Notes under the pieces: model-generated
Databases searched by the model: none
Told to the model about the DNA's origin: nothing
The model's input: the letters and a program-made list of their open reading frames with translations, nothing else
Program-made: the position numbers and the translations under genes
NCBI GenBank assembly: GCA_007126835.1
Contig: SLAO01000128.1
Span: forward strand, 1-16,299
Length of the DNA: 16,299 nt
DNA from: Nitriliruptorales bacterium
GTDB taxonomy: Bacteria > Actinomycetota > Nitriliruptoria > Euzebyales > Egibacteraceae
Reading direction: 5' to 3'
Part shown: piece after piece, positions 7,311 to 14,603 of the stretch
Numbering within the stretch: the stretch's first letter is position 1
How the letters are laid out: each line of letters begins with the position of its first letter

Positions 7311-8837
7311 TCACACCCGCCGGATCTGCCGATCGCGATGGGCGGCCAACGCCGCGGCGTGGCCGGGCACCCCGTGCACCGCTCCGCCGGGGAAGGCCGA
7401 CGCGGACCCCAGATACAGGCCACGCAGGCCCGTCCGGTAGGGCGCCAGCGACGGGATCGGACGGAACACGACCTGATCCAAGCTGTAGCTGCCCCCGCCG
7501 ACGTCGCCGGCGGCGAGGTTGGGATTGCCGGCCTCGAGGCCGGACGGGGTGCCGACGTGGCAGGCGATGATCCGGTCGCGGAACCCGGGCGCGAAGCGTT
7601 CGATCTGCGCCTCGACCCGCTCGGCGTGGCGCTCGTGCACCGCCGCGTCTCCATAGCCGGGGGTGCGCGTGTACGCCCAGGCCGTGTGCTTGCCCTCCGG
7701 TGCTCGCAGCGGATCGGCCAGGCTTTGCTGACCGGCGAGCAAGAACGGGCGCTCGGGCCAGTTGCCGAGCTCGACCTCGGCCACCGCGCGGGCGATCTCA
7801 CCGGCGGAGCCGCCGACGTGGACCGTGCCCGCGCGCCGGGCCGGATCAGCGCTCCACGGGATGGGGTCATCCAGCGCCCAGTCCAGCTTGAACGTGCCAG
7901 GGCCGGGCCGGAAGCGCCGCAGCTTGGTGAGCATCTCCGACGGCAGCACCTCGCGGGCGACCTCGGTCAGCCGGCCTGCGGTGAGGTCGGCGACCACCAC
8001 GTCGGCGGACAGTCGTTCGCCACCGGCGAGCTCGACGCCGCCGACGCGGTCGCCGGCAGCGACGATGCGGGTAACTTGCGCGCCGGTGCGGGTCCGGCCT
8101 CCCAGCGAGTGGAGGTGACTCGCAAGGGCGTTGGTCAGCTCTTGGGCACCGCCGGCGGGGCTCGGCCACCCGCGGGCGTGGCCCATCAGCTTCAGGTACG
8201 CCGCCGCGATCCCGCTGCCGGACCCAAGCGGGCCGACGTCGGAGTGCAGAGCGGACCCGTACAGCCATGCGCTGGGCGCGTCGTGGCGGAACAGGTCGTT
8301 GGCCAGCCCCGACGCGGGCGAAAGCAGCACGCGTGCGAACTCCAGCAGCCCGCTGATGCGCAGCCCCGCCGCCAGACGCAGCCCGCCGGTCACCGGCGGG
8401 AACTTGCCGAGCATCACCCGGCGAAACGCCTCGAACTTGGCGACGTAGGGGGTGATGAAGGCTTCCCAGCTGGAGCCGTCCCCGGGGGCGATCGCGTCGA
8501 GCGCACGCCGGGTGTCAGCCACCGAACGGTGCAGCGCCGGCGCGGTCCCGTCGTCCAGCGGGTGGGCCATGACCACCGGCGGGTGGACCCACCGCAGCCC
8601 GTGGTCGCGCAGCGGCCACCGCTCGAACACCGGGGACGACACGGCAGCCGGGTGGACCGCCGAGTACACGTCGTGCACGAAGCCGGGCTCGGTCAGCTCG
8701 GCCGAGCGGACTGCGCCGCCGAGGTGCTCCGTGGCCTCCAGGACCTGGGCGTCCCACCCTCGCTCGGCAAGGGTGATGGCCGCCGACAGGCCGTTTTGCC
8801 CACCACCGACGATGATCGCGCGTGGGGTCTTGGCCAT
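7311..8837 (-). CDS. Phytoene-desaturase-like FAD-dependent oxidoreductase
   Basis: A 508-residue flavoprotein of the CrtI/PYROXD2-like amine-oxidase superfamily. Seen: the N-terminal dinucleotide motif VGGGQNG (10-16), the acid-ended second strand LEATEHLGGAVRSAE, and a C-terminal FAD-binding segment GLYLGSASAFPGGAVHGVPGHAAA near the end, typical of CrtI-like proteins. Length is usual. ATG 8837 lies 2 nt after the stop of the upstream gene, so the two are almost certainly cotranscribed and perhaps translationally coupled; the ribosome site is weak. Without crtB, crtE or other carotenoid genes nearby, carotenoid synthesis should not be assumed; many actinobacterial members have unknown substrates. 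Confidence 0.88.
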   Translation of the reverse strand: MAKTPRAIIVGGGQNGLSAAITLAERGWDAQVLEATEHLGGAVRSAELTEPGFVHDVYSAVHPAAVSSPVFERWPLRDHGLRWVHPPVVMAHPLDDGTAPALHRSVADTRRALDAIAPGDGSSWEAFITPYVAKFEAFRRVMLGKFPPVTGGLRLAAGLRISGLLEFARVLLSPASGLANDLFRHDAPSAWLYGSALHSDVGPLGSGSGIAAAYLKLMGHARGWPSPAGGAQELTNALASHLHSLGGRTRTGAQVTRIVAAGDRVGGVELAGGERLSADVVVADLTAGRLTEVAREVLPSEMLTKLRRFRPGPGTFKLDWALDDPIPWSADPARRAGTVHVGGSAGEIARAVAEVELGNWPERPFLLAGQQSLADPLRAPEGKHTAWAYTRTPGYGDAAVHERHAERVEAQIERFAPGFRDRIIACHVGTPSGLEAGNPNLAAGDVGGGSYSLDQVVFRPIPSLAPYRTGLRGLYLGSASAFPGGAVHGVPGHAAALAAHRDRQIRRV

Positions 8838-8839
8838 CG

Positions 8840-9979
8840 TCAGCGCCCGTCTTCAGCGGCGGGCACGCCACCGATCGCGAACGCGATCTGGTGCAGCATG
8901 CTCTGCTCGGTGGGCCCGGCGCCCCACATCGCGTGCTGCGCCTCGTAGCCGACTCGCTCGTAGAGCCGGGCGAGATCCCACCGCAGCGGGTCCCAGGTGC
9001 CAACCGCCCGCAGGTAAGCCCGGCCGTCCTGCTCGTAGCAGACCAGTCGGTTCCGGGCGTTGCCGAGGAAGTGAGAGTCGTGGGCGGTCAGATCGATCGC
9101 CGCACGTGGCGTGGCACCGTCGGGGATGGCCGCCGGCTCGTCACGTCCGAACCGGGCGAGGCTGTCGTTGAGGTCTTCGGCGTACTCGCCCAGCTCCGCC
9201 TCGTCGGTCACCACGCGCGTGGCGGTGACGTACGCGCGCAGGAAGATCGGCGTGCGCCGTGTGGGGTGGCCGACCACCTCGATCTCCATGGTGTTGCCCT
9301 CGAGGCCCCCCGACCGAAGCGGGGTGAACCGACCGATCTCGCTGGCGATGTCGGGCCAGCGAGCAGGGTCGGCCAGCAAACCGACCGCCGCGTCGGCGCT
9401 GGGCACCTCGACGGGCGGGTAGGTGTGCCACGTCTGCTGGCGGCCTGCTGCCGTCGGGGGGGTCATGGGCCCGAGCCGGGCCTGCTGCAGGCGCAATTCG
9501 GGCTCGTACCCGCGCTTGTCTGCTGCGGTCTCGAACGCGATGCCCCACCCGCGGCGTTCGAGGTCGGCGTAGGCGTCGGGGAACCAGTCACCGTGCAGCC
9601 GGGCCGCGCCGGCCAGCAGCTGGGAGCGGTCCAGCGTGCCCCGTCCCGAGGCGCTGCCGTCCACGAAGCGGTCCAGCCCGAAAGCCTTGTGGAACGCGGC
9701 GACGTCGGCGAGGTGCAACGGCCGACCCCCGAGCCGGTACCAGCGCGTGGTCAGGATCGTGAACGCCAGCCGCAAGTCGTCGACCTCGCGCAGCCCCGGC
9801 GCACGACGGAAGTACGCAGCGTTCAGGAAGTCCGTGGCCCACCCCGCCGCGCTCGCCCGAGCGATCGACCAGCCGCCCAACCGAGCGAAGCGGGCTTGTG
9901 GCGTTCGAGCCAGGCGAGCGGCGACGAGCACGCCGGTCGCTCCAAGCAGCAACGGGGGCCAAGCAGGTGGGCGGGGCAT
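8840..9979 (-). CDS. Unrecognised 379-residue protein, operon partner of the CrtI-like enzyme
   Basis: I do not recognise this family. One short hydrophobic stretch near the N-terminus (PPLLLGATGVLVAARLA) could be a membrane anchor or uncleaved signal. The middle is rich in aromatic and basic residues (TILTTRWYRLGG, HGDWFPDAY). The C-terminal half (TYPPVEVPSADAA, ADPARWPDIASEIGRF, NTMEIEVVGHP) vaguely resembles a START/SRPBCC-type lipid-binding fold, which is only an impression. The start at 9979 is preferred because GAGG precedes it; an in-frame ATG at 10018 would add 13 residues. It is the first gene of a two-gene operon, 2 nt from the flavoprotein, suggesting a shared hydrophobic substrate (inference). 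Confidence 0.75.
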   Translation of the reverse strand: MPRPPAWPPLLLGATGVLVAARLARTPQARFARLGGWSIARASAAGWATDFLNAAYFRRAPGLREVDDLRLAFTILTTRWYRLGGRPLHLADVAAFHKAFGLDRFVDGSASGRGTLDRSQLLAGAARLHGDWFPDAYADLERRGWGIAFETAADKRGYEPELRLQQARLGPMTPPTAAGRQQTWHTYPPVEVPSADAAVGLLADPARWPDIASEIGRFTPLRSGGLEGNTMEIEVVGHPTRRTPIFLRAYVTATRVVTDEAELGEYAEDLNDSLARFGRDEPAAIPDGATPRAAIDLTAHDSHFLGNARNRLVCYEQDGRAYLRAVGTWDPLRWDLARLYERVGYEAQHAMWGAGPTEQSMLHQIAFAIGGVPAAEDGR

Positions 9980-10111
9980 GCGAGTACCTCGATCGGTCGT
10001 TGGGATCCGCCAGAGCACTTTCCCTGCCTTCTAGGTTCCCTCCTCTTCAGTGGCCGACACCGAACGTGTGACTCCCTAGGCGCTCGTGAGCAACATCGAC
10101 GGTCGCCACGG

Positions 10112-11050
10112 TCACGGCACTCCGGGGCGCAGGTGGACGACGTCGCCGGCCGCCACGGTGACGTCGCCGTCGGCGGTTGCCAGGCGCAGGTTGCCCTCGG
10201 CGGTGACGGCGGTGGCGCGGCCCTCGAGGGGCTGGTGGTCGACGCGCTCGGTCGCCTCTTGGGTGCCTCGCTCGACCGAGTGGTGGTCGCCGCGCTCGAC
10301 CGAGTGGTGGTCGCCGCGCTCGACCGAGTGGTGGTCGCCGCGCTCGACCGAGTGGTGGTCGCCGCGCTCGACGCGGACCCACCGGCCGAGGGTGTCGCAG
10401 CGCGCCCGGTAGCTGACCAGCGTGGGTCCGGGGTCGGCTTGCCATTGGGCGTACCGCTGATCGAGGACCCCGACGAGCCCGGCGAACAGCCGCCACCGGT
10501 CAATGCCGCGGTCTGCGCCGGCGAACTCGGCCAGGGACCCGACTTCGGCCAGGTCCGCGGGCCGCGGGACCCCGCGCCAATCGACGTTGCAGCCGATCCC
10601 CGCCACCGCAGCGCTGCCGAAGCGCTCGATCAGGATGCCGGCGACCTTGTGCCCCTCGACCAGGAGGTCGTTGGGCCACTTCAACCCCACGTCCGGCCCA
10701 CGCTGCCCATCCCACAAGTGCGCACTGACCACCTCGGCGAGCACGCTGCCGATCAGCAGCGGCAACGTGCCGAACGTGGCTTCGCTGACCTGCGGGCGCA
10801 AGACGAGGCTGACCATCAACGACGAGCCGGGCGGCGCGTGCCACGACCGCCCCCGACGGCCTCGACCCGCGGTCTGCACGTCGGCGGCGACGGCGTGGAT
10901 CTCGGGCACGCCGCGGCGGGCGGCGTCGGCGGCGAGCACGTTGGTCGAGCCCACCTCGTCGTGCCATTCGAAGCCGCTCAACGCGCTCGGCCCGTCGAGG
11001 AGGGCGCGCACCAGTGCGTCAGGTGGACCGTCGCTGGGACCGCCGCTCAT
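10112..11050 (-). CDS. birA: Biotin--[acetyl-CoA-carboxylase] ligase with a repeat-expanded C-terminal loop
   Basis: A 312-residue biotin protein ligase that makes biotinyl-AMP and attaches biotin to the carrier-domain lysine of acyl-CoA carboxylases. Seen: GSTN (34-37), the biotin/AMP loop GRGRRGRSW (62-70), KWPNDLLV (124-131), the catalytic-lysine segment HKVAGILIE (Lys135) and GIGCNVD (151-157). There is no N-terminal helix-turn-helix, so it is not a BirA-type repressor. The C-terminal SH3-like domain is interrupted after LGRWVRVE by 48 residues of octapeptide repeats (229-276) before resuming at GRATAVTAEGNLRL. ATG 11050 has GAGG 9 nt upstream; ATG 11059 abuts it. It is divergent from pccB, as birA is from accD5 in mycobacteria. 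Confidence 0.93.
   Translation of the reverse strand: MSGGPSDGPPDALVRALLDGPSALSGFEWHDEVGSTNVLAADAARRGVPEIHAVAADVQTAGRGRRGRSWHAPPGSSLMVSLVLRPQVSEATFGTLPLLIGSVLAEVVSAHLWDGQRGPDVGLKWPNDLLVEGHKVAGILIERFGSAAVAGIGCNVDWRGVPRPADLAEVGSLAEFAGADRGIDRWRLFAGLVGVLDQRYAQWQADPGPTLVSYRARCDTLGRWVRVERGDHHSVERGDHHSVERGDHHSVERGDHHSVERGTQEATERVDHQPLEGRATAVTAEGNLRLATADGDVTVAAGDVVHLRPGVP
10223..10366. repeat. 24-bp minisatellite inside birA
   Basis: Four exact head-to-tail 24-bp units occupy 10271-10366. Two diverged units follow at 10247-10270 and 10223-10246. In the birA frame the perfect unit is RGDHHSVE, and the diverged ones read RGTQEATE and RVDHQPLE. The 24-bp period keeps the frame whatever the copy number. 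Identical DNA across the four units, including third positions, suggests recent expansion by slippage or unequal exchange. Confidence 0.95.
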
Positions 11051-11201
11051 GATGCGCATCCTCGCACGTGGGAGCAGGCACTCGGCGGCGTGGCCATCCG
11101 CAGCAGGCTGTCCGTCCTTCGGGGGCGGGTCGTTCGTCCCCCGGCGCGATCGTCGCAGGCCGACCTTCGTCCCCGGCGGGCTCTCAGTTCGGCGGCGCTC
11201 G

Positions 11202-11228
11202 TTGGGCAGGCGGCGTGCTCTTTAGACT
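11202..11228 (+). promoter_or_regulatory. Weak candidate promoter for pccB
   Basis: TTGGGC (11202-11207) and TAGACT (11223-11228) are spaced 15 nt apart and lie about 40 nt before the pccB start in the 216-nt divergent gap with birA. The spacing is short and neither box is strong. The same gap holds a CGGGGG/CCCCCG inverted repeat at 11120-11125 and 11138-11143. No other element was recognised. Confidence 0.25.
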
Positions 11229-11266
11229 CACCGCGGAGCCGCAGGTACGAACCCTGGAGGGGCCGC

Positions 11267-12835
11267 TTGTCAGAGACCACCGCCGAGAAGCTCGCCGAGT
11301 TGCGCCGGCGCGTCGCCGAGGCCGAGCAGGCCGGCACCGACCGCGCGGTCGAGAAGCAGCACGCCAAGGGCAAGCTGACTGCGCGTGAACGCGTCAACCT
11401 GCTGCTCGACGAAGACTCGTTCGTCGAGATGGACCGCCTGGCCACCCACCGCGCCACCGGGTTCGGCCTGGAGGAGCGCAAGGTCCCCGGCGATGGCGTG
11501 ATCACCGGGTACGGCACCATCGACGGGCGACGGGTGTGCGTGTTCAGCCAGGACTTCACGGTCTTCGGCGGGTCGCTCGGGGAGGTGTTCGCCGAGAAGA
11601 TCGTCAAGGTCATGGACGCCGCCATCCGCATGGGCGTGCCGATCGTCGGGCTGAACGACTCCGGGGGCGCGCGGATCCAGGAGGGCGTGGTCGCCCTCGG
11701 CGGGTACGGCGACATCTTCTACCGCAACGTCAAGGCATCGGGCGTGATCCCGCAGATCTCCGCGGTGATGGGCCCGTGTGCCGGCGGCGCGGTGTACTCC
11801 CCTGCCATGACCGACTTCGTGTTCATGGTCAAGGAAACCAGCCACATGTTCATCACCGGCCCGGAGGTGATCAAGGCCGTCACCGGCGAGGACGTCACGT
11901 TCGAGGAGCTCGGCGGGGCGATGAGCCACTCGACGAAGTCCGGGGTCGCCCACGTCGCGGCCGACGACGAGGAGACCTGCCTCGAGGACGTCAAGCTGCT
12001 GCTGTCCTACCTGCCCGAGAACAACCTGGAGGAACCGCCCCACATCACCCCGCTCGACGACCCGGACCGAGCCGACCCCGAGCTCGACACGCTGATCCCC
12101 GACAGCCCGAACGCTCCCTACGACATGCGAGAGGTCATCGGGCGCGTCGTCGATGACGAGGACTTCTTCGAGCTCAGCCCGCACTACGCGCAGAACATCG
12201 TGACCGGGTACGCGCGGCTCGACGGCCATCCGGTCGGCGTGGTGGGCAATCAGCCGCAGCACCTCGCCGGCGTCCTCGACGTGGCCGCGTCGGAGAAGGC
12301 CGCGCGGTTCGTGCGCACTTGCGACGCCTTCAACGTGCCGATCCTGACCTTCGAGGACGTTCCCGGGTTCCTGCCCGGCACCGACCAGGAGTGGGGTGGG
12401 ATCATCCGCCACGGCGCCAAGCTGCTGTACGCCTACTGCGAGGCGACCGTGCCCAAGCTCACGGTCATCACCCGCAAGGCCTACGGGGGGGCGTACGACG
12501 TGATGGGGTCCAAGCACGGCGGCGCGGACGCGAACTTCGCGTGGCCCACCGCCGAGATCGCCGTGATGGGCGCCGACGGAGCGGTGAACATCCTGTACCG
12601 GCGAGAGCTAGCCGAAGTCGCTGAGCAAGGCGGTGACGTCGAGGCTCGGCGGGCCGAGCTCAGCGAGCACTACCAGCGCGAGCTGGCCAACCCCTGGCGC
12701 GCTGCAGAGCGCGGCTATCTCGACGACGTGATCGAGCCGTCGGCCACGCGTCGCACGCTGGTGCGTGCCCTCCGGTTCGCGCAGACCAAGCGACACACGC
12801 GGCCCCCACGCAAGCACGGGAACATCCCGCTGTGA
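11267..12835 (+). CDS. pccB: Propionyl-CoA-type acyl-CoA carboxylase beta subunit
   Basis: A 522-residue carboxyltransferase of the AccD5/PccB clade, making methylmalonyl-CoA from propionyl-CoA with carboxybiotin. Seen: the N-terminal VEKQHAKGKLTARERV, QDFTVFGGSLGEVF, NDSGGARIQEGV, the first oxyanion site GPCAGGAVYSPA (about 168-179) and the second, RKAYGGAYDVMGSKH (about 404-418). Residue 411, between GGAY and VMGS, is Asp; I recall the matching position as Asp422 in Streptomyces coelicolor PccB, a specificity residue, which favours propionyl-CoA over acetyl-CoA. The start is TTG 11267, with GGAGG at 11256-11260; the longer open frame upstream overlaps birA antisense. It is followed 42 nt later by accE. 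Gene order matches mycobacterial birA-accD5-accE5. Confidence 0.93.
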   Translation: MSETTAEKLAELRRRVAEAEQAGTDRAVEKQHAKGKLTARERVNLLLDEDSFVEMDRLATHRATGFGLEERKVPGDGVITGYGTIDGRRVCVFSQDFTVFGGSLGEVFAEKIVKVMDAAIRMGVPIVGLNDSGGARIQEGVVALGGYGDIFYRNVKASGVIPQISAVMGPCAGGAVYSPAMTDFVFMVKETSHMFITGPEVIKAVTGEDVTFEELGGAMSHSTKSGVAHVAADDEETCLEDVKLLLSYLPENNLEEPPHITPLDDPDRADPELDTLIPDSPNAPYDMREVIGRVVDDEDFFELSPHYAQNIVTGYARLDGHPVGVVGNQPQHLAGVLDVAASEKAARFVRTCDAFNVPILTFEDVPGFLPGTDQEWGGIIRHGAKLLYAYCEATVPKLTVITRKAYGGAYDVMGSKHGGADANFAWPTAEIAVMGADGAVNILYRRELAEVAEQGGDVEARRAELSEHYQRELANPWRAAERGYLDDVIEPSATRRTLVRALRFAQTKRHTRPPRKHGNIPL

Positions 12836-12877
12836 GCGGCACAGCGGTGCACCAGCAGCAGCCGGGGCGGCGTCGCC

Positions 12878-13102
12878 GTGACTGAGCCATCCGCCCAGCT
12901 ACCCGACGGCACCCGGGTGGTCGTGCGCGGAGGGGCCAGCGACGCGGAGGTGGCGGCCATCGTGGCCGCGCTGGCCATGCACGCTGAGCGCACCAGCGCC
13001 CCGAGGACGAAAAGGCGCTCGGCGTGGTTACAGGCGGCGCTGCACGAGGGGCTGGGCGCCGCTCCCGCCGCCCAGCCCAGCGACCTCCATCGCCGGCGCT
13101 GA
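12878..13102 (+). CDS. accE: Acyl-CoA carboxylase epsilon subunit
   Basis: A 74-residue protein directly after pccB. It has the features of the small actinobacterial epsilon subunit: a short beta strand VVVRGGASDAEVAAIVAALAMHA, where a strand and Gly lead into an Ala-rich helix, then a basic, Trp-containing tail (KRRSAWLQAALHEG). Known role: it binds the alpha and beta subunits and raises holoenzyme activity. The start is GTG 12878 with only a weak GGGGCGG upstream, so translation may depend on coupling to pccB, which ends 42 nt before. Identification rests on position, size and pattern; sequence conservation in this family is low. Confidence 0.82.
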   Translation: MTEPSAQLPDGTRVVVRGGASDAEVAAIVAALAMHAERTSAPRTKRRSAWLQAALHEGLGAAPAAQPSDLHRRR

Positions 13103-13150
13103 AGCCCGACTGGGCTCAGCGCCTCGCCGAGCTGCGTCCCACTGCGCCGC

Positions 13151-13211
13151 TGCCGCCCAGACAGACCAGTGCGCCGGCTCCAGTGCGCTGCTTGCCGCCC
13201 GGACAAACCAG
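13151..13211. repeat. Imperfect 19-bp direct repeat after accE
   Basis: TGCCGCCC(A/G)GACA(G/A)ACCAG occurs at 13151-13169 and 13193-13211 with 17 of 19 matches and a 42-bp period. It lies in the 253-nt convergent gap after accE. No gene is supported in this gap; it holds this repeat, a 44-bp palindrome, a hairpin and a 19-bp tandem repeat. Confidence 0.6.
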
Positions 13212-13224
13212 CATAAACCGCCCA

Positions 13225-13268
13225 CGACTGGTACATCTGCACGAGATCTCGTGCAGATGTACCAGTCG
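13225..13268. terminator. Perfect 44-bp palindrome between converging transcription units
   Basis: The two 22-nt halves (13225-13246 and 13247-13268) are exact reverse complements with no spacer; the centre is GAGATCTC. As RNA it would form a stem of about 20 bp closed by a GAUC loop on either strand. It lies between accE (+) and the cupredoxin gene (-), so a bidirectional terminator is the simplest reading. The halves are about 55% G+C, clearly lower than the flanks. It could instead be a mobile palindromic repeat or a protein site. Confidence 0.6.
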
Positions 13269-13293
13269 GAGAGCGGCGAGTGCCAGGCAAACA

Positions 13294-13315
13294 CCCTAAA
13301 CCAGGGCGTTTAGGG
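13294..13315. terminator. 7-bp hairpin downstream of the cupredoxin gene
   Basis: CCCTAAA (13294-13300) pairs with TTTAGGG (13309-13315) around an 8-nt loop. On the minus strand it is the first hairpin after the cupredoxin stop and its tandem TAG repeats. It may act with the 44-bp palindrome as a terminator. Confidence 0.4.
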
Positions 13316-13317
13316 CG

Positions 13318-13358
13318 CTAAGGCGACCGGCCGGCACTAGGGCGACCGGCCGGCACTA
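13318..13358. repeat. 19-bp tandem repeat abutting the cupredoxin stop, TAG in three frames
   Basis: Units at 13318-13336 and 13337-13355 (CTARGGCGACCGGCCGGCA) differ at one base, and the next three bases CTA (13356-13358) are the minus-strand TAG stop. TAG therefore recurs at 13337-13339 and 13318-13320. The 19-bp period places the three TAGs in three different frames, the same arrangement as after glpD. Confidence 0.9.
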
Positions 13359-13799
13359 CTCGGTGACGGTCAACGTCCCGTTCATCGTCGAGGCGTGGCC
13401 CGGGATGTCGCAGATGTACTCGTAATCGCCCGGCTCCAGCTCGACCACGTTCGTGGCGGTCTCGCCGCCGGGGATCGTGTCGACGAGCGTGATCTCGGAG
13501 GGCTCGGTGATCACGACGTTGTGATCGGCGACGCCCTCGTTTTCGAGGGTGAACTCGACGGCGCCGGCCGAGACCTCCGACGGCGCCTCGGTGAACTCGT
13601 TGTCCACGGCCACGAAGGTCGCGCTGTCGGCGATCTCGACGTCCTCGCCCGGTTCGCCGTCGCCGTTGTCGGCGGCAGCGGCGGCTTCCCGCTGCTCCGC
13701 GGGGAGTTGCTCCTCCTCAGCGATCTCTGGCTCGCCTTCGAGGCAACCGGCCAACGCGAGCACCAAGAGCACGAGCAGGCCCAACAACCGCTTGGACAT
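13356..13799 (-). CDS. Cupredoxin-domain (plastocyanin-like) copper lipoprotein
   Basis: A 147-residue secreted type-1 copper protein, probably an extracytoplasmic electron carrier or copper-binding factor. Seen: a signal peptide with lipobox L16-A17-G18-C19, an acidic Ala/Glu-rich linker (20-58), and a single cupredoxin domain (about 60-146). The copper ligands are visible as His93 (DHNVV), Cys130 and His135 (YICDIPGH) and probably Met139 (STMNGTLTV). The His-to-Met spacing is one residue shorter than the common GH-x4-M form, so the axial ligand is less certain. The start at 13799 has AAAGGAG 10 nt upstream. A membrane-protein gene ends 44 nt upstream on the same strand. Electron partner unknown. 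Confidence 0.9.
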   Translation of the reverse strand: MSKRLLGLLVLLVLALAGCLEGEPEIAEEEQLPAEQREAAAAADNGDGEPGEDVEIADSATFVAVDNEFTEAPSEVSAGAVEFTLENEGVADHNVVITEPSEITLVDTIPGGETATNVVELEPGDYEYICDIPGHASTMNGTLTVTE

Positions 13800-13843
13800 G
13801 GGGGGTCGACTCCTTTGCAGATCGTTTTGCGGAGAGATGATCG

Positions 13844-14470
13844 TCAGCCAGTCTGACGCTGCGCCAGGCCCCGCGCCAGCCAACTGGGTCCCGCTGCCGT
13901 CGCCTCGAGCGCGACCACGCCAGCAAGGCCAGCCAAGAACCAACTGACGGCCCAGGCCAAGCTCCACCCATTGGGTGCGACGAGGCCGACCGTCAGCCAT
14001 GCAGCGGTGTCGACCAGCATCGGGATGACGATCCGCGCGGCGCTGCGGCCTGCGCCGGCCCGCGAGAGGACGATGGTCAGCTGGACCCCGATGCCCGCGC
14101 CGAGCATCGGTGGTTGCCAATCGCCGACGTCGACGATCCCCGCGACCCCCAGGGCGAGCACCAGGGCAACCACCGCCCCGACCACGAGGCCACCGAGCCC
14201 GAGGAGCCCACGCAGGACGGGTCTTTCATGTCCGGACAGCCTCGCAGCGGCGACACAGCCGAACAGCACCCCTCCGATGAGCAGGAACACCGCGGCGAGA
14301 GCGTTGGCGATCTCCGCCGGCGGTGTGGACTCACCAGTAAGGCCCAACTGCCGGTCCATGGTGGCCCACACGCTGAAAGCGAGGAACCAACCGAGCAGGT
14401 GGCCAAAGCCGACGGCAAGCGGGGCCGACGCGTTTCGCGTGCGGGGCGCTTCGGTGGCCGCATCAACCAT
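13844..14470 (-). CDS. Multi-pass membrane protein of unknown function
   Basis: A 208-residue hydrophobic protein with about five to six predicted transmembrane segments: LAVGFGHLLGWFLAFSVWA, IANALAAVFLLIGGVLFGC, LLGLGGLVVGAVVALVLALG, LGAGIGVQLTIVL, MLVDTAAWLTVGLVA and LAWAVSWFLAGLAGVVAL. No family motif was recognised. ATG 14470 gives a short hydrophilic N-terminus; the upstream ribosome site is weak (GGATCC), and the open frame runs further only through unlikely coding sequence. It probably shares a transcript with the cupredoxin gene 44 nt downstream and is divergent from accA3. A role in anchoring or redox partnering of the cupredoxin is only a guess. Confidence 0.7.
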   Translation of the reverse strand: MVDAATEAPRTRNASAPLAVGFGHLLGWFLAFSVWATMDRQLGLTGESTPPAEIANALAAVFLLIGGVLFGCVAAARLSGHERPVLRGLLGLGGLVVGAVVALVLALGVAGIVDVGDWQPPMLGAGIGVQLTIVLSRAGAGRSAARIVIPMLVDTAAWLTVGLVAPNGWSLAWAVSWFLAGLAGVVALEATAAGPSWLARGLAQRQTG

Positions 14471-14496
14471 CTTGGATCCGAGTAAGACGCGCGAGC

Positions 14497-14523
14497 GTTC
14501 CGGCCTGAGCTGTTGACCGGAAC
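14497..14523. promoter_or_regulatory. Inverted repeat in the accA3/membrane-protein divergent promoter region
   Basis: GTTCCGG (14497-14503) and CCGGAAC (14517-14523) are exact inverted copies with 13 nt between them; their centres are 20 bp apart, about two helical turns. The 133-nt gap must carry promoters for both divergent genes, so this is a candidate operator. A possible -10 for accA3 is TAGCAT (14563-14568), with no clear -35. Confidence 0.4.
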
Positions 14524-14603
14524 ACGGTACTGCCCGAGAAAGTGCGAGCCGGAAGCCCTCGCTAGCATGCGCACGACCTGTCCGCCGCCAGGAAGGCTTG
14601 CCC

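Noticed and set aside
7187..7870. Minus-strand frame that translates the 60-bp repeats as a 21-residue peptide repeat
   Set aside because: It lies in another frame of the CrtI-like gene, and the repeats begin right after that gene's stop; peptide periodicity follows from the 63-bp DNA period.
7311..8837. Carotenoid biosynthesis cluster
   Set aside because: A single CrtI-like flavoprotein without phytoene synthase, prenyl synthase or cyclase is not enough.
7338..8948. 536-codon plus-strand frame antisense to the CrtI-like gene
   Set aside because: The minus-strand reading has clear FAD motifs at both ends; the plus frame is low-complexity.
8822..11266. Very long plus-strand open frame upstream of and in frame with pccB
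   Set aside because: It runs antisense through the unknown protein gene and birA, has no family motifs and is rich in Arg/Gly/Pro/His; it is a high-GC shadow. pccB starts at TTG 11267 with its own ribosome site.
12715..13290. 191-codon minus-strand frame across the pccB end and accE
   Set aside because: It overlaps two supported plus-strand genes and the palindrome; composition is that of a shadow.
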